DNA of 9,266 bases from Methanobacteriaceae archaeon (GTDB taxonomy: Archaea > Methanobacteriota > Methanobacteria > Methanobacteriales > Methanobacteriaceae), in contig JAUXXK010000043.1 of NCBI GenBank assembly GCA_030681145.1, positions 1 to 9,266 of the forward strand. The letters run 5' to 3'. Numbering within the stretch: position 1 is the first letter of the stretch; each line of letters opens with the position of its first letter. This document shows positions 6,056-9,266 of this stretch, in pieces. A program made the position numbers and the translations under genes. Below the pieces are notes generated by a model. It was not told the DNA's origin and ran no database searches. It was given only the letters and a program-made list of their open reading frames with translations.

Positions 6056-6709
6056 TTATTCCAATAGATCATCTGGGCAGTTAATATTTTTATAGCTTTT
6101 CAAAGAAGAATCTAGTTTAGAAACTTTAATAAAACGAGAATTGATTTTATTTATTAATGATTTTACATCTCTTTTTTTAGTTAAAAACATCTGATTAATA
6201 ATATTTCTGCTATTAATATGGTAAATTGAATGTAATGGTTCTAAATCTCCGTTTTCCCATTGAGGAATCAATGCATCACATTCCGAAAAAGCTTCCATTT
6301 CATTAAACATGTTATCAATAAATTTTGAAGATACATAAGGAGAATCACAAGGCAATACTAAAGCATATTCGCCCCTAATAACTGATAATCCTATCATTAT
6401 ACCTGCTAAAGGACCTTGGCCCATTATCTCATCAATTAAAAATTTTAAATTAAAATTAAAAGCCAATCTAAAATCGGAATAGTCATCAGATAAATAATAA
6501 TTCAAAAGTTTTTTATAATTATTAACTTGATTTTGATCTCTTAAAACTAAAAAAACTTCATCAACATGGTTTTCTAAATTTTTAAGAACAGTGCAAATCA
6601 GGGGCTCATCATTTAAAACCATTGATCCTTTATCCCTACCCATACGAGTACTCATACCCCCACATAGAACAATACATGATTTTAAAGGCTTTTTTGAGAT
6701 GTTAATCAC
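6056..6709 (-). CDS. mobA: Probable molybdenum cofactor guanylyltransferase MobA
   Basis: MobA transfers GMP from GTP to molybdopterin to give the guanine dinucleotide form (MGD) used by formylmethanofuran dehydrogenase and formate dehydrogenase. The 217-residue protein has the nucleotide-binding loop LCGGMSTRMGRDKG (15-28), GPLAGI (99-104), LPCDSPYVS (119-127) with metal-binding Asp122, EPLHSIYH (157-164), and a C-terminal NINCPDDLLE that matches the usual N-x-x-T-P-E-D-L ending. A related NTP transferase with another acceptor is possible, but the DKG and LPCDSP pattern favours MobA. The start is uncertain. The only conventional start codon available is GTG 6707-6709, directly after an in-frame TAG and lacking a ribosome site, while a good AGGTGA overlaps that GTG and points to ATC at codon 4. 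It lies downstream of guaB, 107 bases away, and shares the molybdopterin pathway with moaE. Confidence 0.82.
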   Translation of the reverse strand: MINISKKPLKSCIVLCGGMSTRMGRDKGSMVLNDEPLICTVLKNLENHVDEVFLVLRDQNQVNNYKKLLNYYLSDDYSDFRLAFNFNLKFLIDEIMGQGPLAGIMIGLSVIRGEYALVLPCDSPYVSSKFIDNMFNEMEAFSECDALIPQWENGDLEPLHSIYHINSRNIINQMFLTKKRDVKSLINKINSRFIKVSKLDSSLKSYKNINCPDDLLE

Positions 6710-6711
6710 CT
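6706..6711 (-). promoter_or_regulatory. AGGTGA ribosome site overlapping the mobA start
   Basis: Read on the minus strand the sequence is TAGGTGATTAACATC. AGGTGA followed by 5 bases would place a start at ATC (6698-6700). The spacing matches nadM, ubiX and the atwA-like gene in this window, where ATG sits 4-5 bases after the same sequence. Confidence 0.5.
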
Positions 6712-6777
6712 ATTAAAAATTATACCCAAAATAAAACAAACAACATTTAATTCTGTAACAAAAATGTTTGATATAAT

Positions 6778-6807
6778 AAAAAAATTGATAATATCCCTTT
6801 AAAAAAA
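6778..6807 (-). terminator. Double oligo-T terminator candidate after guaB
   Basis: On the minus strand two runs of seven T (6801-6807 and 6778-6784) follow the guaB stop by 9 and 32 bases. Tandem oligo-T stretches are typical archaeal intrinsic terminators. If active they would largely separate guaB from mobA. Confidence 0.5.
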
Positions 6808-6816
6808 TAAGGTATA

Positions 6817-8298
6817 TTATTCTAAAGTAGGGTAGTTAGGGCTTTCGTTGGTAATTAAAAGATCATGTGGGTGGCTTTCTTTTATACCACTAGAAGTAAT
6901 TTTAATTAAACGAGATTTTTCTTTCATTTCTGCAATGTTTTTAACCCCACAATAACCCATGGATGCTCTTAGACCACCAATCATTTGGAAAATCATTTCA
7001 TTTACAGTTCCCCTATAAGGAACCACACCCTCCACGCCTTCAGGTACAAGTTTAGTATGTTTCATAGGGCCGCTGGATTTCTGGAAGTATCTATCAGTTC
7101 CTGCACCAATTCCCCCAGTCATAGCACCCAAAGATCCCATTCCACGGTACTGTTTATATTTACGTCCATTCATTACAACAACTTCCCCAGGAGCTTCATA
7201 GGTGCCTGCAAGAAGATTACCCATCATAACAACATCAGCACCGACTGCAATTGCTTTGGCCATATCACCAGAATATCGAAGACCTCCATCAGCAATAATT
7301 GGAATACCATATTCTGCAGCTACTTCCGCTACTTCAGATATGGCCGTAAGTTGTGGAACACCAACACCTGCGATTATACGAGTAGTACACATTGATCCAG
7401 GACCAATGCCGACTTTAAGACCATCCACTCCTTGAGCAATTAAATCTTCTGCAGCTTGTTTGGTGGCTATATTTCCCACAATTAAATCTGCATCAATATT
7501 GTCCTTTAAAACTTTGGAATTCTTTACCAAATGGAGATTGTGCCCATGTGCACTATCTACAGCTAATATTTCCGCCCCTGCGTCATCAAGAGCCATTGCA
7601 CGATCTAAGTCGAATGGTCCTGTTGCCGCAGCAACCATAAATCTGCCTTTTTTATCACGAGAAGCATCAGGATACTTTTTATGTTCTAAAATATCTTTTA
7701 TGGTTACAATACCCACTATCTTATTATTTCGAACAACCGGTAATCTTTCCACTTTATTATCATAAGCAATATCCAGTGCTTCTCCAGGAGTAATTGATTC
7801 ATCAACCGTAACCACTTCAGAAGTCATAATTTCTTTTACCTTTTTATAGGCATCAGAATTTAGAATGGGTTTTATATCCCTTCGGCTGATTATTCCAACA
7901 ACCTCATCATTTTCAACTACAGGAAGACCACTAATCTCCTCCCGATCCATAATTTCATTAGTTTCAATTAAAGATGAATCGGGATTAATAGTTATAACAT
8001 CTCGTATCGTCAAGTCCCCGGATCTTTTTACCTTTTTAACCTGTTGTACTTGTTCCTCAATAGTCATGTTTCGGTGAATTACTCCTAAACCACCTACTTG
8101 AGCCAGAGATATGGCCATTTCAAATTCAGTGACTGTGTCCATAGCAGAACTAATAATAGGAGTATTAATTTCATGATTTTTTGAAACTCTGCTACGAGTA
8201 ATCACATCTTTTGACTCAACCCAAGATGGACCTGGTATTAAAAGAAAATCATCAAATGTGTAGCCTGTTTCTGCCTCTTTTAATTTTTTAGAATACAT
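6817..8298 (-). CDS. guaB: Inosine-5'-monophosphate dehydrogenase
   Basis: IMP dehydrogenase oxidises IMP to XMP with NAD+, the committed step of guanine nucleotide synthesis in the cytoplasm. The 493-residue protein has full family length. It has the N-terminal barrel start TFDDFLLIPG (14-23), SSAMDTVTE (50-58) and two CBS domains inserted at about 95-210, which usually bind adenine or guanine nucleotides and regulate activity. It also has DSAHGH (248-253), the catalytic loop GIGPGSMCTTR with nucleophile Cys304, IADGGLRYSGD (335-345), and the flap Arg403-Tyr404 pair in DRYFQ. ATG is supported by AAGGTG (8304-8309), 5 bases upstream. Its product feeds the GTP pool that MobA uses, and its NAD+ comes from the NadM product, though neither link implies co-regulation. 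It lies 118 bases downstream of mfnB on the same strand. Confidence 0.97.
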   Translation of the reverse strand: MYSKKLKEAETGYTFDDFLLIPGPSWVESKDVITRSRVSKNHEINTPIISSAMDTVTEFEMAISLAQVGGLGVIHRNMTIEEQVQQVKKVKRSGDLTIRDVITINPDSSLIETNEIMDREEISGLPVVENDEVVGIISRRDIKPILNSDAYKKVKEIMTSEVVTVDESITPGEALDIAYDNKVERLPVVRNNKIVGIVTIKDILEHKKYPDASRDKKGRFMVAAATGPFDLDRAMALDDAGAEILAVDSAHGHNLHLVKNSKVLKDNIDADLIVGNIATKQAAEDLIAQGVDGLKVGIGPGSMCTTRIIAGVGVPQLTAISEVAEVAAEYGIPIIADGGLRYSGDMAKAIAVGADVVMMGNLLAGTYEAPGEVVVMNGRKYKQYRGMGSLGAMTGGIGAGTDRYFQKSSGPMKHTKLVPEGVEGVVPYRGTVNEMIFQMIGGLRASMGYCGVKNIAEMKEKSRLIKITSSGIKESHPHDLLITNESPNYPTLE

Positions 8299-8334
8299 TA
8301 AAACACCTTAAACCCCGATTTTTATTATGGAAAT

Positions 8335-8354
8335 AGAAACAAAAAAATGTTTCT
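8335..8354 (-). terminator. Inverted repeat with T7 loop between mfnB and guaB
   Basis: AGAAACA (8335-8341) and TGTTTCT (8348-8354) are perfect 7-bp inverted copies around six bases. Read on the minus strand the centre is a run of seven T, about 70 bases after the mfnB stop and about 37 bases before the guaB ATG. It may be an oligo-T terminator for mfnB. Because it lies in the guaB leader or promoter region, it could instead be an operator. Confidence 0.35.
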
Positions 8355-8416
8355 TATAATTTTATGAAATAATATTTATTGTTAATAAGTATATTCTACA
8401 ATAGTATTGAATTTAA

Positions 8417-9133
8417 TCATTCAAAACTAGATATCAGATTTTTAAGATCTGAAACAGCTTTCCTATCGATTTTACCAGTGTTACGGTCTCCACCCACACA
8501 TGCTGCGCCTCTTACCCCAACCACATCACATTTAATGTCATAAAGTGATTTTAACTGGTTTTTCTTAACTGAACCCGCTAAGGCAGATTTTAAACCATAA
8601 TCATGAATTTCATGGACAAATTTATTTAAATCATCAATATTCATGAAATCAAATAGAGTTTTACCATCCTTTACAGCAGTATCAACCATTGCTAAATCTG
8701 CCCCAGCTTCAGCTGCTACTTTAGGTATTTCATAAGGACTTATAGCACCAACACGATGAGCATCGGCATAACCAGACGCAACTACTGTTACATCAGAATT
8801 TTTAGTCTTTACAGTACGTACTACATTCTCCATTACTTCCAGTGCTTCATCATAATTGGAAGTACCATAAAGACCCACTTTTATATAATCCGCTCCGGAT
8901 ACTAAAGCACCCATGGCTGCAAGAGAAACCGTTCCAGGTTTATATGGAACATCCCCCAGTGTGGCACTTACTAACATATCCGGAGGAGTAATTTGTCTAA
9001 TATTTTCTATTACCCACGGAAAATTAGCACCTAATGATCCTTCTTTTGGATTTTTAACATCAACAATGTCTGCACCGCCCTCAATAGCCTCCAGTGCTTC
9101 CCCTGTATTAATTGGACTTATTAACAGAAGCAA
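8417..9133 (-). CDS. mfnB: (5-formylfuran-3-yl)methyl phosphate synthase MfnB
   Basis: MfnB condenses two molecules of glyceraldehyde 3-phosphate into 4-(hydroxymethyl)-2-furancarboxaldehyde phosphate, the first step towards the furan of methanofuran, the C1 carrier at the entry of methanogenesis. The 238-residue protein is a TIM barrel with DVKNPKEGSLGANFPW (25-40), SATLGDVPYKPGT (56-68) and GADYIKVGLYG (80-90). Lys27, Lys85 and Lys155, with Asp25 and Asp151, occupy the numbered positions reported as functional in the Methanocaldococcus enzyme MJ1099, so numbering from TTG 9131-9133 agrees exactly with the family start M-x-L-L-x-S-P. A strong AGGAGGT lies 7 bases before this TTG. It is the promoter-proximal gene of the minus-strand set and precedes guaB. 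Confidence 0.95.
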   Translation of the reverse strand: MLLLISPINTGEALEAIEGGADIVDVKNPKEGSLGANFPWVIENIRQITPPDMLVSATLGDVPYKPGTVSLAAMGALVSGADYIKVGLYGTSNYDEALEVMENVVRTVKTKNSDVTVVASGYADAHRVGAISPYEIPKVAAEAGADLAMVDTAVKDGKTLFDFMNIDDLNKFVHEIHDYGLKSALAGSVKKNQLKSLYDIKCDVVGVRGAACVGGDRNTGKIDRKAVSDLKNLISSFE

Positions 9134-9140
9134 TTCATAT

Positions 9141-9147
9141 ACCTCCT
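9141..9147 (-). promoter_or_regulatory. Strong ribosome site for the mfnB TTG start
   Basis: AGGAGGT on the minus strand is the best Shine-Dalgarno sequence in the window. It sits 7 bases before TTG 9131-9133. An ATG lies between them (9136-9138) only 2 bases from the site and out of frame; it would encode just MNCFC, so the TTG is the mfnB start. Confidence 0.7.
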
Positions 9148-9179
9148 ACTTTAAAATGATTATTAATCAGTTAATTAAT

Positions 9180-9210
9180 TAATATCAAATTCATTTCATA
9201 ATATCAAATT
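9180..9210. repeat. 12-bp tandem-phased direct repeat upstream of mfnB
   Basis: TAATATCAAATT occurs at 9180-9191 and 9199-9210, a 19-base period, in the presumed mfnB promoter region about 47 bases or more before the TTG. Two direct copies about two helical turns apart could be a regulator site; the DNA is AT-rich enough that chance is possible. Confidence 0.45.
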
Positions 9211-9266
9211 AATAAATTATAATATGCCTTAAGAAACTTAAAAAATATTTTAAATAGTTATCATAT

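Noticed and set aside
6985..8077. Several plus-strand open frames opposite guaB
   Set aside because: They are antisense shadows of a strongly conserved IMP dehydrogenase. Their translations are low-complexity and lack family motifs.
8913..9182. Plus-strand open frame opposite the start of mfnB
   Set aside because: It is antisense to conserved mfnB codons and to its ribosome site; no independent support.
1..9266. CRISPR array, insertion sequence, prophage or new defence system
   Set aside because: There are no regularly spaced repeats, transposase, integrase, nuclease-helicase or toxin-antitoxin pairs. The genes are ordinary core methanogen genes.

Overview
The window looks like chromosomal DNA from a hydrogenotrophic methanogen of the order Methanobacteriales, most likely Methanobacterium or a close relative. 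The evidence is an ATP-binding protein of the methyl-coenzyme M reductase A2 type, the methanofuran enzyme MfnB, a small protein made of two pseudomurein-binding-type repeats (a family typical of pseudomurein-walled methanogens), an archaeal-type NMN adenylyltransferase and a stand-alone CbiT. Start sites carry archaeal GGTGA-type Shine-Dalgarno sequences, and the DNA is strongly AT-rich, especially between genes. From memory, the gene order resembles the MTH142 to MTH151 region of Methanothermobacter thermautotrophicus; I could not check this here.

Layout. The left edge (1-705, minus) holds the N-terminal ABC domain of an AtwA-like protein, interrupted by an in-frame TGA. A 349-base AT-rich divergent spacer follows. 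Five plus-strand genes then run in one direction with gaps of only 62-72 bases: nadM, moaE, an HD-domain phosphohydrolase, ubiX and cbiT. A possible terminator hairpin and a promoter-like element separate these from a two-membrane-segment protein gene (4736-5505). That gene reads through only with a -1 shift at a run of eight T. A short gene with two pseudomurein-binding-type repeats follows. The right third is on the minus strand and is transcribed mfnB, guaB, mobA towards the left, with oligo-T terminator-like stretches after mfnB and guaB.

How the genes fit together. Most recognisable genes make or service cofactors. MoaE and MobA belong to molybdopterin/MGD synthesis, and MfnB starts the furan part of methanofuran. 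Both cofactors are used by formylmethanofuran dehydrogenase at the first step of methanogenesis. CbiT serves the corrinoid needed for methyl transfer, and the AtwA-like protein is related to the factor that activates methyl-coenzyme M reductase at the last step. NadM makes NAD, UbiX makes prenylated FMN (plausibly for a UbiD-type decarboxylase of the archaeal mevalonate pathway), and GuaB feeds the GTP pool that MobA draws on.

I see no mobile element, CRISPR array, tRNA or rRNA, and no convincing new multi-gene system. The most notable signals are three coding anomalies (the in-frame TGA, the T8 frameshift, and a mobA start with ATC where ATG would be expected) and a short near-palindromic motif recurring only between genes. 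The three anomalies together could reflect sequence errors, real mutations or recoding; reads and close relatives would decide.
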